Source: Burkholderiales bacterium 67-32 (GTDB lineage Bacteria > Pseudomonadota > Gammaproteobacteria > Burkholderiales > Burkholderiaceae_B). From it: DNA of 64,000 nt. Below, piece after piece: positions 1-10,502 of the stretch. The position numbers were made by a program, and so were the translations under genes. The stretch is taken from positions 248,001 through 312,000 of the forward strand of contig MKUP01000012.1 of the NCBI GenBank assembly GCA_001898625.1, in the 5' to 3' direction. The notes beneath the pieces are model-generated. The model did no database searches, had not been told where the DNA came from, and worked only from the letters and a program-made list of their open reading frames with translations. Every line of letters begins with the position of its first letter. Position 1 is the stretch's first letter.

Positions 1-36
1 GTGGACCGGCGGAGCCGGATCCACCGCATCCTGGGT
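1..36. repeat. dispersed palindromic repeat, copy 1
   Basis: Positions 3-22 read GGACCGGC, two variable bases, then AGCCGGATCC, followed at 30-36 by CCTGGGT. The same arrangement recurs at 4249-4284 with 18 of 20 bases identical in the core. The core is an imperfect inverted repeat. This copy lies just beyond the 3' end of yidD, so it could form the end of the rpmH-rnpA-yidD transcript or be an intergenic repeat family. No coding sequence is seen in 1-70. Confidence 0.5.
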
Positions 37-70
37 CGAGCGCGCGGGATGGCGGGGAGAGTATCGGGGG

Positions 71-373
71 TCATTGTTGAGGTTCTGTGCCGGTCGACCG
101 GCTTTTACCGTGTCCTGTCGGAGGAACGGGGTCCAGACCTCCTTGGGCGTACGGGTGGCAGCGGCAGATGCGGCGCAGGCCTAGATAGGTGCCGTGGACG
201 GGGCCGTGGAGGTCGATGGCTTCCATCGTATAGGCGGAGCAGGTGGGGGTGAAGCGGCAGGACTGGCCGATCCAGGGGCTCAGGAAGTACCGGTAGAAAC
301 GGATGGGCCATATCAGCAGGCGACGCGGGAGCGTCGAGCCGGTTGGCAGCGCGTTGCTATGGGTTTCCGTCAC
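71..373 (-). CDS. yidD: YidD membrane protein insertion efficiency factor
   Basis: A 100-residue protein of the YidD family, a small membrane-associated protein thought to help YidC insert proteins into the inner membrane. The family signature is clear: a basic amphipathic N-terminal part ending in RFYRYFLSPWIG, then the cysteine-containing CRFTPTCSAYTMEAI and a third cysteine in RRICRCHP. The C-terminal tail after GGLDPVP is variable, as usual. It follows rnpA on the same strand by 43 bases in the conserved order rpmH-rnpA-yidD; yidC would come next, to the left of the window. Confidence 0.95.
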   Translation of the reverse strand: MTETHSNALPTGSTLPRRLLIWPIRFYRYFLSPWIGQSCRFTPTCSAYTMEAIDLHGPVHGTYLGLRRICRCHPYAQGGLDPVPPTGHGKSRSTGTEPQQ

Positions 374-416
374 GATGGGCCCCTGTTGCGGGAAAAGCCC
401 GCTTCGGCCGTCCGGT

Positions 417-785
417 CTAGCCGGGGCGGTTCGCCTTCGTTGCCCGGGCCAGGTGGGCGTCGATTTCCTGCCTGGCCTGGCGCTTGAGTTCGGTCAGCGA
501 GCACGAAGGAATGCGGGCGTGCAATCTGAAGACATAATCGCCGGCCGGCAGTTCCGCGCGCCGCAGCCGGAAGGCCTCGCGCGTGACGCGTTTGAGGGCG
601 GCGCGGCTGACCGACAGGGGGGCGTAGCGCTTGCCCACCACCAGGCCCAGCCGGGGCTGGGCGGACGGCGCCATGCTCAAAACAAAAAGCGCCCCTCTTG
701 CAAGGCGGCGCCCTTTCAGCGCAGGGGCGAATTCCGCCGGACTGCGCAACCGCGCGGTGCCGGGAAACGACGCGCGCGGAGTCAA
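417..785 (-). CDS. rnpA: Ribonuclease P protein component
   Basis: Protein subunit of RNase P, which with the catalytic RNA removes 5' leaders from pre-tRNAs. The family motif is present: a basic stretch ([17 protein letters not shown]) preceded by [10 protein letters not shown]. The reading frame is open further upstream, into rpmH sequence on the same strand, but the protein only resembles RnpA from about [13 protein letters not shown] therefore chose a TTG start at 785, giving 122 residues, a normal length for the family. It lies 46 bases after rpmH. The start is less sure than the identity; the GTT valine codon three residues upstream cannot serve as a start. Confidence 0.88.
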   Translation of the reverse strand: MTPRASFPGTARLRSPAEFAPALKGRRLARGALFVLSMAPSAQPRLGLVVGKRYAPLSVSRAALKRVTREAFRLRRAELPAGDYVFRLHARIPSCSLTELKRQARQEIDAHLARATKANRPG

Positions 786-831
786 TGCTGTAACGCTGCG
801 TGGCCGGCCTGTACGACGGCCGACACTGCCG

Positions 832-966
832 TCAGACGGCCAGGCGCTTGCGGCCCTTGGCGCGGCGGGCATTGATGACGGCGCGGCCGCCACGGGTCTT
901 CATGCGCACGCGGAAACCGTGGGTACGCTTGCGGCGGGTGACGGAAGGTTGGTAAGTACGTTTCAT
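832..966 (-). CDS. rpmH: 50S ribosomal protein L34
   Basis: Encodes the 44-residue L34 protein of the large ribosomal subunit, beginning [18 protein letters not shown] and ending GRKRLAV, nearly invariant in bacteria. It is very basic. It is the first gene of the rpmH-rnpA-yidD group and is transcribed away from dnaA, the usual arrangement next to the proteobacterial origin. Upstream on its strand two exact TTGACA hexamers (1161-1166 and 1180-1185) are possible -35 elements, but I see no convincing -10 at the right distance. Confidence 0.97.
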   Translation of the reverse strand: MKRTYQPSVTRRKRTHGFRVRMKTRGGRAVINARRAKGRKRLAV

Positions 967-1337
967 GACAGTTCCTGAGTTCCGGTATGGGTATGAAAGC
1001 CGCCCCGGAAGCTTGCGCAGTCCCGGCCTGCGCGCGGCCTGGCGAAGCTTAAAGAGTTAAGCGCGCGCAAAGGCCCAGCATGCATCCTTGGAAAGACTGC
1101 CAACCCAGGGTCTTGGATTCAGCCCGAATCTCTTCGTGAAATTCGGAAAGCCCTCCATGGTGTCAAATAAATTCAATGTTGTCAATCAGTTAGGCCCGGC
1201 GCCGCCGGGATCGGCCGGGTCCGCCTGTGGATAACTTCCGCCCGGAGGAGTAGAATTGGAGGTTTCGGGATCGGCCACTAGAACATCCTTCGCGCCCCCT
1301 GTCCTGCGTGGGCGCACCGATCCTTTTAGCGAGATTC
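967..1337. promoter_or_regulatory. rpmH-dnaA divergent intergenic region
   Basis: This 371-base stretch holds no gene. It carries the divergent promoters of rpmH (minus) and dnaA (plus). Positions 1160-1192 are AT-rich compared with the surroundings. An exact DnaA box (TGTGGATAA) lies at 1226-1234. A likely dnaA promoter is TGGATA (1228-1233), 17 bases, then TAGAAT (1251-1256), so the DnaA box overlaps the -35 element. Only one exact box is seen, so this looks more like an autoregulatory site than a full origin. Confidence 0.6.
1226..1256 (+). promoter_or_regulatory. dnaA promoter overlapped by a DnaA box
   Basis: TGTGGATAA at 1226-1234 is the reverse complement of the consensus DnaA box TTATCCACA. 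It overlaps the hexamer TGGATA (1228-1233), which sits exactly 17 bases before TAGAAT (1251-1256). DnaA bound here should compete with RNA polymerase, the classical autorepression of dnaA. The transcription start is inferred, not known. Confidence 0.55.
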
Positions 1338-2858
1338 ATGGAAGATTTTTGGCAAACCTGCGCCCAGACGCTAGAGCAGGAACTCACTCCTCAGCAGTAC
1401 AGCGCCTGGATACGTCCTCTCGTCCCGCTCGCCTTCGATGAAGCCGAGGCGGTGCTGCGGGTCGCGGCGCCCAATCGTTTCAAGCTCGACTGGGTGCGCA
1501 GCAATTTTTCCGGCCGTATCGAATCTCTGGCGGCGCAGTGGTTCCAGCGCCCCGTGCAAGTCAAGTTCGAACTGGATGCCCCCCGCATGGTGGCCCCGCT
1601 GCGCCCGCCCGCGCCCAGCCCCGCCCCCATGGCCCCCAACGGCAACGGCCACGCCGGCAACGGCCATGCCGCGCCGCGGCCAGCTCCCCAGGTTCCGCTG
1701 GGTTTTCCCGGCGACCCGGTCGCCGCGGTCAATTCCGCCGCGGCCCGGGCGGCCCAGCGGGCGATCGAATCGCCCCGTCCCGTGCCGCGCGCAGCGCCGG
1801 CCAAGGCCGAGGCCAGCGAGGCCACGGGCATTTACGAACGGTCGCGCCTGAACGTCGAGCTCACCTTCGAGAATTTCGTCACCGGCAAGGCCAACCAGTT
1901 GGCCCGCGCCGCCGCGCTGCAAGTGGCCGAGAATCCCGGCACCTCGTACAACCCGCTGTTCCTGTATGGTGGCGTCGGGCTGGGCAAGACCCACCTGATC
2001 CATGCCATCGGCAATTCCATGATGGCCGAGAACGCGGCCGCGCGGGTCCGCTACATCCACGCCGAGCAGTTCGTGTCCGACGTGGTCAAGTCCTACCAGC
2101 GCAAGGCCTTCGACGATTTCAAGCGCTACTACCATTCGCTGGACCTGCTGCTGATCGACGACATCCAGTTCTTTTCGGGCAAGAACCGCACGCAGGAAGA
2201 ATTTTTCTACGCTTTCGAGGCCCTGGTGGCGCTGCGCAAGCAGATCATCATCACCAGCGATACCTATCCGAAGGAATTGTCCGGCATCGACGACCGGCTC
2301 ATCTCGCGCTTCGACTCGGGCCTGACCTGCGCCATCGAGCCGCCCGAGCTGGAAATGCGGGTCGCGATCCTGCTGAAGAAGGCGGAAACCGAGGGCGTGC
2401 ACCTGCCCGAGGAAGTGGCCTTCTTCATCGCCAAGCACTTGCGCAGCAACGTGCGCGAGCTGGAAGGCGCGCTGCGCAAGGTCCTGGCCTACGCCAAGTT
2501 CCACGGCCGCGCCATTACCGTGGACGTCTGCAAGGACGCCCTGAAGGACCTGCTGTCCGTGTCCAACGGCCAGATCACCGTCGAGAACATCCAGAAGACG
2601 GTGGCGGACTTCTACAAGATCAAGGTCGCCGACATGTATTCGAAGCGGCGGCCGGCCAACATCGCCCTGCCGCGCCAGATCGCCATGTACCTGGCCAAGG
2701 AGCTCACCCAGAAGAGCCTGCCCGAGATCGGCGAGCTTTTCGGGGGCCGCGACCACACCACGGTGCTGCACGCGGTACGCAAGATATCGGAATCCCGGGC
2801 CAAGCAGGCGGAACTGAACCATTCGCTGCACGTGCTCGAACAAACCCTGAAAGGATGA
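1338..2858 (+). CDS. dnaA: Chromosomal replication initiator DnaA
   Basis: Initiates replication by binding DnaA boxes at oriC and melting the origin as an ATP-dependent filament. The 506-residue protein shows the four-domain plan: N-terminal domain I (about 1-80) starting [14 protein letters not shown]; a Pro/Ala/Gly-rich linker (about 81-165), long as in Alcaligenaceae; the AAA+ core with Walker [10 protein letters not shown] (211-219) and Walker B LLIDD (271-275); and a C-terminal DNA-binding domain with the [11 protein letters not shown] signature (about 469-479). An in-frame start 30 bases earlier exists, but the family N-terminus begins at 1338. It is followed after 241 bases by dnaN. 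Confidence 0.97.
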   Translation: MEDFWQTCAQTLEQELTPQQYSAWIRPLVPLAFDEAEAVLRVAAPNRFKLDWVRSNFSGRIESLAAQWFQRPVQVKFELDAPRMVAPLRPPAPSPAPMAPNGNGHAGNGHAAPRPAPQVPLGFPGDPVAAVNSAAARAAQRAIESPRPVPRAAPAKAEASEATGIYERSRLNVELTFENFVTGKANQLARAAALQVAENPGTSYNPLFLYGGVGLGKTHLIHAIGNSMMAENAAARVRYIHAEQFVSDVVKSYQRKAFDDFKRYYHSLDLLLIDDIQFFSGKNRTQEEFFYAFEALVALRKQIIITSDTYPKELSGIDDRLISRFDSGLTCAIEPPELEMRVAILLKKAETEGVHLPEEVAFFIAKHLRSNVRELEGALRKVLAYAKFHGRAITVDVCKDALKDLLSVSNGQITVENIQKTVADFYKIKVADMYSKRRPANIALPRQIAMYLAKELTQKSLPEIGELFGGRDHTTVLHAVRKISESRAKQAELNHSLHVLEQTLKG

Positions 2859-3099
2859 CGAACCGCGACGAACCCTATCCGGGACCCTGTGAGTTTGACT
2901 GTGGAAAAACCGTGGAGCATTTCTGGACAACCCGACGCCGCTTTTTTCGATCGAAAGTTGTTCATGGTTGTGCGCTATCCTCCAGGCCAGTTCCCCACTC
3001 GCTAAAAACTGGACAAGTTCTTGATTTATAATAGTTTTTTGAAGAAATTCCAGTTGTCCACAGGGTCCTATTAACTACCAACCCAAAGAAGGATTGGAT
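2859..3099. other. dnaA-dnaN intergenic region, candidate replication origin
   Basis: A 241-base non-coding stretch between dnaA and dnaN. It contains four DnaA-box-like nonamers: TGTGGAAAA (2900-2908), TCTGGACAA (2922-2930), ACTGGACAA (3008-3016) and TTGTCCACA (3054-3062). The first and last are one base away from consensus. Between them, 3018-3050 is strikingly AT-rich in a GC-rich genome, as expected of a DNA unwinding element. Clustered boxes plus an AT-rich stretch beside dnaA fit an oriC, but the boxes are imperfect. The region must also carry the dnaN promoter. Confidence 0.5.
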
Positions 3100-4206
3100 A
3101 TGCAATTGGTCAAAGCCTCACGCGATGCATTGCTGAAGCCCCTCGCGACCGTTTCAGGCATCGTGGAACGGCGGCACACCCTGCCCATCCTGGCCAACAT
3201 CCTGTTGCGCAAGGAAGGCAGCCGCGTGTCGTTCGTGTCTACCGACATCGAGGTTCAGATCACCACCCATGCCGATTTCGGCGTGGGTGATGCGTCTGAG
3301 TCCACCACGGTGGCAGCCCGCAAACTGCTCGACATCCTGCGCGCCCTTCCCGACACCGGCGACGTGTCTCTTTCGCTGGCCAACAAGAAGCTGTCGGTCC
3401 AGTCCGGCAAGAGCCGCTTCGCGCTGCAGACCCTGGCGGCCGAGGAGTTCCCCACCGTGGCGCAGCCTGCCACGTGGAACGCCTCGCTGACCATGACGCA
3501 GAAGTCGTTCAAGCACCTGATGAACATGGTGCACTTCGCGATGGCGCAGCAGGACATCCGGTACTACCTGAACGGCATGCTGCTGGTCCTGGACGGTAAC
3601 AACGTGCGCTGCGTCGCCACCGACGGCCATCGCCTGGCCTATTGCGCGGTTGCCATCGATGCCGATGCGCCCAAGCAGGAAGTGATCGTGCCGCGCAAGA
3701 CGGTGCTGGAACTGCTGCGCCTCCTGGACGACAGCGAGGAGCCCATCGAGATCTCGGTGGCGGCCAACCAGATCCGTTTCCGCTTCGGCGACGTCGAACT
3801 GATCTCCAAGCTGGTCGAGGGCAAGTTCCCCGACTACCAGCGCGTGATCCCGAGCGGCTACACCAAGCATTTCCCGATCGCCCGCGAAGCCCTGCAGCGC
3901 AGCCTGCAGCGCGCCGCCATCCTGACCACCGACAAGTTCAAGGGTGTACGGATGCAGATGGCCGATCATGTGCTGAAGATTTCCGCCAGCAACGCGGAAC
4001 AGGAAGAGGCCCAGGAAGAACTCGAGATCGATTTCGGGTTCGAGCCCCTGGACATCGGCTTCAACGTCAGCTACCTGCTGGACGTGCTGGGCAACCTGAA
4101 GGCCGAGACGGTGCAGTGGAGCGTGGGTGATGCCAACTCCTCGGCGCTGATCACCCTGCCCGACGACACGGACTTCAAGTATGTCGTGATGCCCATGCGG
4201 ATCTAG
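3100..4206 (+). CDS. dnaN: DNA polymerase III beta subunit (sliding clamp)
   Basis: Encodes the 368-residue ring-shaped clamp that tethers DNA polymerase III to DNA. The sequence starts MQLVKASRDALLKPLATVSGIVERRHTLP and ends YVVMPMRI, typical of the family, and the length matches the usual 366-370 residues of three repeated clamp domains. The ATG at 3100 is preceded by a good ribosome site (GAAGGA, 3088-3093); a TTG two codons earlier is too close to it. It belongs to the conserved dnaA-dnaN-gyrB series. Confidence 0.97.
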   Translation: MQLVKASRDALLKPLATVSGIVERRHTLPILANILLRKEGSRVSFVSTDIEVQITTHADFGVGDASESTTVAARKLLDILRALPDTGDVSLSLANKKLSVQSGKSRFALQTLAAEEFPTVAQPATWNASLTMTQKSFKHLMNMVHFAMAQQDIRYYLNGMLLVLDGNNVRCVATDGHRLAYCAVAIDADAPKQEVIVPRKTVLELLRLLDDSEEPIEISVAANQIRFRFGDVELISKLVEGKFPDYQRVIPSGYTKHFPIAREALQRSLQRAAILTTDKFKGVRMQMADHVLKISASNAEQEEAQEELEIDFGFEPLDIGFNVSYLLDVLGNLKAETVQWSVGDANSSALITLPDDTDFKYVVMPMRI

Positions 4207-4248
4207 ACCCCCCCTACGCGCTTACGCGCGCCCCCAGGGGCGGCACTG

Positions 4249-4284
4249 GCGGACCGGCAAAGCCGGATCCGCTGTGCCCTGGGT
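4249..4284. repeat. dispersed palindromic repeat, copy 2
   Basis: GGACCGGC, AA, AGCCGGATCC at 4251-4270 followed by CCTGGGT at 4278-4284 repeats the sequence at 3-36. Just before it, 4217-4230 and 4232-4240 contain small GC palindromes (CGCGC..GCGCG and CCCC-A-GGGG). The block starts immediately after the dnaN stop codon, so it may end the dnaN transcript, but there is no clear T-run right after the palindromes. The rest of the 221-base dnaN-gyrB gap is G- and T-rich and holds no gene. Confidence 0.5.
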
Positions 4285-4358
4285 CTGGGGAGGATGTCTT
4301 GGGGTGGGGCGGTGGTTTTTTGGGTTGTTCCTTTGGGGGGCGACCGTGGGTGGCCTGA

Positions 4359-6935
<2,577 letters not shown>

Positions 6936-6967
6936 GGTCGGAGCGGGCCGTTTGAAGGATCTGGGTC

Positions 6968-8005
6968 ATGAGTGAGTCTCCTCCGCGCGCCGAGTTAGTG
7001 CTTTACGCCACGGAGGATGGTTCCGCTCGGTTCTTCCTGCGTGCTGAGGGCGGCAGCGTCTGGCTCAGCCAGGCCGAACTGGCCGATCTTTTCCAGACGT
7101 CTGTTCCAAACATCAATATTCACATCAGAAACGTCCTGGATGAAGGTGAGTTAGCCGAAGTTCGAACTGTTAAAGATGACTTAATAGTTCAAACCGAGGG
7201 TGCGCGACAGGTTCGTCGCATCGTCAAGCTCTACAACCTGGACATGATCCTGGCCATTGGCTACCGCGTGAAGTCACCGCGCGGCACCCAGTTCCGGCAG
7301 TGGGCCACCACACACCTCAAGGAATACCTGATCAAGGGCTTCGTCATGGACGACGAGCGCCTGAAAGGTGGGGATCGCTGGGACTATTTCGACGAGTTGT
7401 TGCAGCGCATCCGCGACATACGGTCGTCGGAAAAGCGCTTCTATCAAAAGGTACGTGATCTGTTCGCGCTCTCGACGGACTACGCCGACGATGGACAGGC
7501 TACCGGCCTTTTTTTCGCCGAGGTACAGAACAAGATGTTCTTTGCCGTGACAGGCCATACGGCTGCTGAGCTGGTCGTACAGCGTGCCGACCCAACTCAG
7601 TCCAATATGGCACTTACCTCCTGGAAGGGCGGGCGCGTCCGTAAGGGTGACGTGACGGTGGCCAAAAACTACCTGAATGCCGACGAATTGGATCGGCTCA
7701 ACCGTATCGTCAGCATGTTCCTGGACTTCGCCGAACTGCGTGCCATACAGCGCAAGGACTTGCGCATGGCTGACTGGCGGACCTACGTGGACAGCTTCAT
7801 GGCCTTCAACGAGCAGGCTGTGCTGCAAGGGGCTGGCCGCATGAGCCATCAGGCCATGACGACCATCGTGCATGAGCGTTATGAAGTCTTTGATGCCGCG
7901 CGGCGTCAAGCCGAAGCGCTCGAGGCCGATCGCCTCGACATGAGTGAATTGGAGCAGGTGGAGAAACAGATCAACAGCCGGCGTCGGACTGGCACGCAGA
8001 CGTGA
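6968..8005 (+). CDS. RhuM family protein
   Basis: A 345-residue member of the RhuM family, named from a gene in a Salmonella pathogenicity island. The molecular function is not established. The family N-terminus is clear (WLSQAELADLFQTSVPNINIHIRNVLDEGEL, with a helix-turn-helix-like look) followed by VKLYNLDMILAIGYRVKSPRG and FRQWATTHLKEYLIKGF, and a C-terminal half with NYLNADELDRLNRIVSMFLDFAE. It begins 32 bases after gyrB. The first 300 bases are visibly richer in A and T than the neighbours (for example around 7140-7200), which suggests transfer. RhuM genes are often found alone in accessory DNA. Confidence 0.85.
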   Translation: MSESPPRAELVLYATEDGSARFFLRAEGGSVWLSQAELADLFQTSVPNINIHIRNVLDEGELAEVRTVKDDLIVQTEGARQVRRIVKLYNLDMILAIGYRVKSPRGTQFRQWATTHLKEYLIKGFVMDDERLKGGDRWDYFDELLQRIRDIRSSEKRFYQKVRDLFALSTDYADDGQATGLFFAEVQNKMFFAVTGHTAAELVVQRADPTQSNMALTSWKGGRVRKGDVTVAKNYLNADELDRLNRIVSMFLDFAELRAIQRKDLRMADWRTYVDSFMAFNEQAVLQGAGRMSHQAMTTIVHERYEVFDAARRQAEALEADRLDMSELEQVEKQINSRRRTGTQT

Positions 8006-8142
8006 TGGTTATCTGGATCGGCGGCTCTACTATGAGGGCATGAAAGCGGATTGGATCGCGATCCTGGATAATCTGTCCAGACTCCAAGGGTTTATCCGCC
8101 GGGTCGACCCCAATATGCTGAACCATCCCCAGCGAGGCCCCC

Positions 8143-8394
8143 ATGCGCACCCTGATCCTCATCGCCGTCGGACTGGTCCTGGCCATCGCGCTGCTACGCC
8201 TGGCCCCCTCGCCGCATCGCACCCGGACCGCGAGTCTCTTCACGCTGGCCTGGCTGGGCGTGTCGGTCTGGAATCTGCGCACCGGGCTGTCCCACGGCTA
8301 CACCCTGGCCGAGGAACTGCCGATCCACGTGGCGTTGTTCGGCATTCCGGCGTTGGCGGTCTGGGTGTTGTGGTGGCGAGCGCGCCGCGGGTGA
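8143..8394 (+). CDS. small hydrophobic membrane protein
   Basis: An 83-residue protein that I cannot assign to a named family. It has a hydrophobic N-terminal segment (MRTLILIAVGLVLAIALLRL), a middle hydrophobic stretch around residues 30-42 and a C-terminal one (HVALFGIPALAVWVLWW), so two or three membrane passes are likely, ending in basic RARRG. GAGG at 8135-8138 gives a ribosome site ahead of ATG 8143. It is convergent with the DUF2164 gene, ending 7 bases from it. Confidence 0.65.
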   Translation: MRTLILIAVGLVLAIALLRLAPSPHRTRTASLFTLAWLGVSVWNLRTGLSHGYTLAEELPIHVALFGIPALAVWVLWWRARRG

Positions 8395-8401
8395 CGCGCG
8401 C

Positions 8402-8680
8402 CTAGCTTCGACGCCCCTTGCCTGCCTGGTCGTACTTGCGCCAGTAGGCGAACTCTTCCTCGTGGACCTCGAGGTCGATCTCCGACAAGCGTACCTGCAA
8501 CCGCTCCTGCACGTCCGCGACCGCCTGGTTGTAGATGGCGGGCCCGATCTCTTCGACGAAGAAGGCGAGCAGCCCGCCGGCGGCGACGTTGCCGATGGGC
8601 TCTTCCATGTTCTGGTCGAAGTACCGCTGGATCGAGGCGATGGCGGTGGTCCGGACTTGCTTGTCGAGTTCGATGGTCAT
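8402..8680 (-). CDS. DUF2164 family protein
   Basis: A 92-residue soluble protein matching the DUF2164 family: a short helical protein with FDQNMEEPIGNVAAGGLLAFFVEEIGPAIYNQAV in the middle and a highly charged C-terminal part (EVHEEEFAYWRKYD). No function is established. It lies 31 bases downstream of the fumarylacetoacetase-like gene on the same strand and could be cotranscribed with it, although the two have no obvious functional link. Confidence 0.8.
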   Translation of the reverse strand: MTIELDKQVRTTAIASIQRYFDQNMEEPIGNVAAGGLLAFFVEEIGPAIYNQAVADVQERLQVRLSEIDLEVHEEEFAYWRKYDQAGKGRRS

Positions 8681-8711
8681 GTCGGCTTTCTGGCGAGGGG
8701 CGCCGGGCCGT

Positions 8712-9641
8712 TCAATTTATCACCTCCTCCACTCGGTTCACTAACTTCCCGATCTTCTCGATCTCGCATTCGATCACGTCGCCGTCCTTGAGCCACTGGC
8801 GCGGATTCATCGCATAGCCCACGCCCGAGGGCGTGCCGGTGGCGATCACGTCGCCCGGTTCCAGCGTCAGCCCTGAGGACAGCGATGCGATGCTGCGCGG
8901 GATGGAGAAGATCATCGCGCCGGTGCTGGCGTCCTGGCGCTGTTCGCCGTTGACCTTGAGCGAGATGCGCAGCGCATGGGGATCTCCGATGGCTTCGGGC
9001 GAGACGATCCAGGGGCCGAAGGGGCAGCTGCCGTCGATGGCCTTGCCCTTGAACCATTGATCGTGGCGCTTCTGCAGGTCGCGGGCGCTGATGTCGTTGA
9101 GGATTGTGTAGCCGAAGATGTGGCCGGGGGCGTCGGCTTCGGCGATGTCGCGGCCGCCCTGGCCGATGACGACGGCGAGTTCGACCTCGTAGTCCAGGCG
9201 GCGGGTGACGCGCTGGTCGTAGCGGATGGCGCCCTCGTGCGGGACGATGGCGGTCCAGGGCTTGGTGAAGAACTGCGGATGTTCGGGCACGTCGGTATCG
9301 AGATTGCGCGAGGCGTTATCTTCCTGGATGTGCTCCCTATAATTGCGGCCCAGGCAGAAGATGTTCTTGGGCGGGCGCGGGATGGGCGCCAGCAGGCGGT
9401 AGCTGCCGGGCTGGATCAGGTGGGCGTCGGCGACGGCGGCGATGTCGCGGCACCAGGCCCAGGTGGCGGCGCCGCCGGCGGCCAGGTCGATCATGGTCAG
9501 GCGGCCGGTCTCGGGCCACGGGAAGGGCAGCGTGGCGGGCGGGGCGGCCTGGGCGAAGGCCTGGAGGTCGCAGATGCGGCCGTCGTCCAGGAAGAGTGCG
9601 GGCAGTTGGCGGCCGCCGAGTTCAAGGGTGGCGAGTTTCAT
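8712..9641 (-). CDS. fumarylacetoacetate hydrolase family protein
   Basis: A 309-residue FAH-superfamily enzyme. These hydrolyse C-C bonds of beta-diketo acids, or decarboxylate or tautomerise products of aromatic ring cleavage. The catalytic domain shows FCLGRNYREHIQE, the metal ligands in RLDYEVELAVVIGQGG (Glu-x-Glu) and the NDISARDLQKRHDQWFKGK motif, and ends with the usual GDVIECEIEKIG. The exact substrate cannot be read from sequence. It is divergent from the IclR gene at 9695 with only 53 bases between, so that regulator probably controls it. Confidence 0.88.
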   Translation of the reverse strand: MKLATLELGGRQLPALFLDDGRICDLQAFAQAAPPATLPFPWPETGRLTMIDLAAGGAATWAWCRDIAAVADAHLIQPGSYRLLAPIPRPPKNIFCLGRNYREHIQEDNASRNLDTDVPEHPQFFTKPWTAIVPHEGAIRYDQRVTRRLDYEVELAVVIGQGGRDIAEADAPGHIFGYTILNDISARDLQKRHDQWFKGKAIDGSCPFGPWIVSPEAIGDPHALRISLKVNGEQRQDASTGAMIFSIPRSIASLSSGLTLEPGDVIATGTPSGVGYAMNPRQWLKDGDVIECEIEKIGKLVNRVEEVIN

Positions 9642-9694
9642 GGTTCGTTCCTGGCTGAAAGAAAGCGGGTAGGCGCAACGGTGGAGGCAAGAGC

Positions 9695-10468
9695 ATGGCG
9701 CCCAAGGTCAAGTCGGCCCAACGGGCCATAGAGATTCTGGAGTTCTTCGCGCGGCGCAAGGCGCCCGCGACGCTGAGCGAGATCGCCGCGGCGCTCGACT
9801 ATCCGGCCTCGAGCACGCTGGCCCTGCTGCGTACGCTGAGCGAGATGGGCTATCTCGACCATTCGTCCAGCGAGCGGACCTTCGTGCCGACGGTGAAGGC
9901 GGCGCTGCTGGGCATCTGGGTCAACGATGCGCTGATGGCCGACGGCACGATCGCCCGCCTGATGTACCAGATGCGCGAGGAAACCGGCGGTACGCCCACG
10001 CTGGGGATACAGAGCGGCCATCACGTGCAGTACATCCACGTGGTGCGCGGACCGGACGCCCTGCACCGGCGCGACGTGGCGCCGGGCACGCTGCGGCCGC
10101 TGCTGCGGTCGGCCATGGGCACCGTGCTGCTGTCGCTCAAGCCGCCTTCCGAACTGTGGGCGCTGGTCAACCAGATCAACGCGCACGAATTGCCGGAGCA
10201 CCGGGTGTCGATGGCGGAACTGGGCAAGCGTATCCAGCAGTACCGCGAAAGCGGCTATGCCTACAGCGAAGGCGTGTCGACGCCGGGGGCCGGCATCATC
10301 ACGCTGCTGCTGGCCGCGCCGGCCCACCAGCCGCCGATGGCCCTGGGCATCGGCGCGAGCCTCGTGGCGCTGCGCGCCAAGAAGCTCGATTTCCTGAAGG
10401 CGCTGCAGCGGGTGGTGGAGCTTCATCGCAAGCATATGGAGGCCTTGCCGGACAAGTTCGGGCACTGA
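9695..10468 (+). CDS. IclR family transcriptional regulator
   Basis: A 257-residue IclR-type regulator. The N-terminal winged helix-turn-helix is evident (KSAQRAIEILEFFARRKAPATLSEIAAALDYPASSTLALLRTLSEMGYL), followed by the effector-binding domain. GGAGG at 9681-9685 is a good ribosome site. It is flanked by divergent FAH hydrolase and convergent Bug-receptor genes, and is the only regulator inside the 8712-13521 catabolic group, so it is the likely controller of FAH and of the Bug-CoA transferase-hydratase genes. The effector is unknown. Confidence 0.9.
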   Translation: MAPKVKSAQRAIEILEFFARRKAPATLSEIAAALDYPASSTLALLRTLSEMGYLDHSSSERTFVPTVKAALLGIWVNDALMADGTIARLMYQMREETGGTPTLGIQSGHHVQYIHVVRGPDALHRRDVAPGTLRPLLRSAMGTVLLSLKPPSELWALVNQINAHELPEHRVSMAELGKRIQQYRESGYAYSEGVSTPGAGIITLLLAAPAHQPPMALGIGASLVALRAKKLDFLKALQRVVELHRKHMEALPDKFGH

Positions 10469-10502
10469 GCGGGGCGCGCGTGCCGCACCGGTCCGGCCGG
10501 TT

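Noticed and set aside
1371-2930. Long minus-strand open frame opposite dnaA
   Set aside because: It lies antisense to a certain gene, its composition is that of a GC-rich shadow frame and it resembles no family.
7944-8405. 153-codon plus-strand frame overlapping the end of the RhuM gene and the small membrane protein gene
   Set aside because: It overlaps both with a different frame, has no motif and a poor ribosome site.
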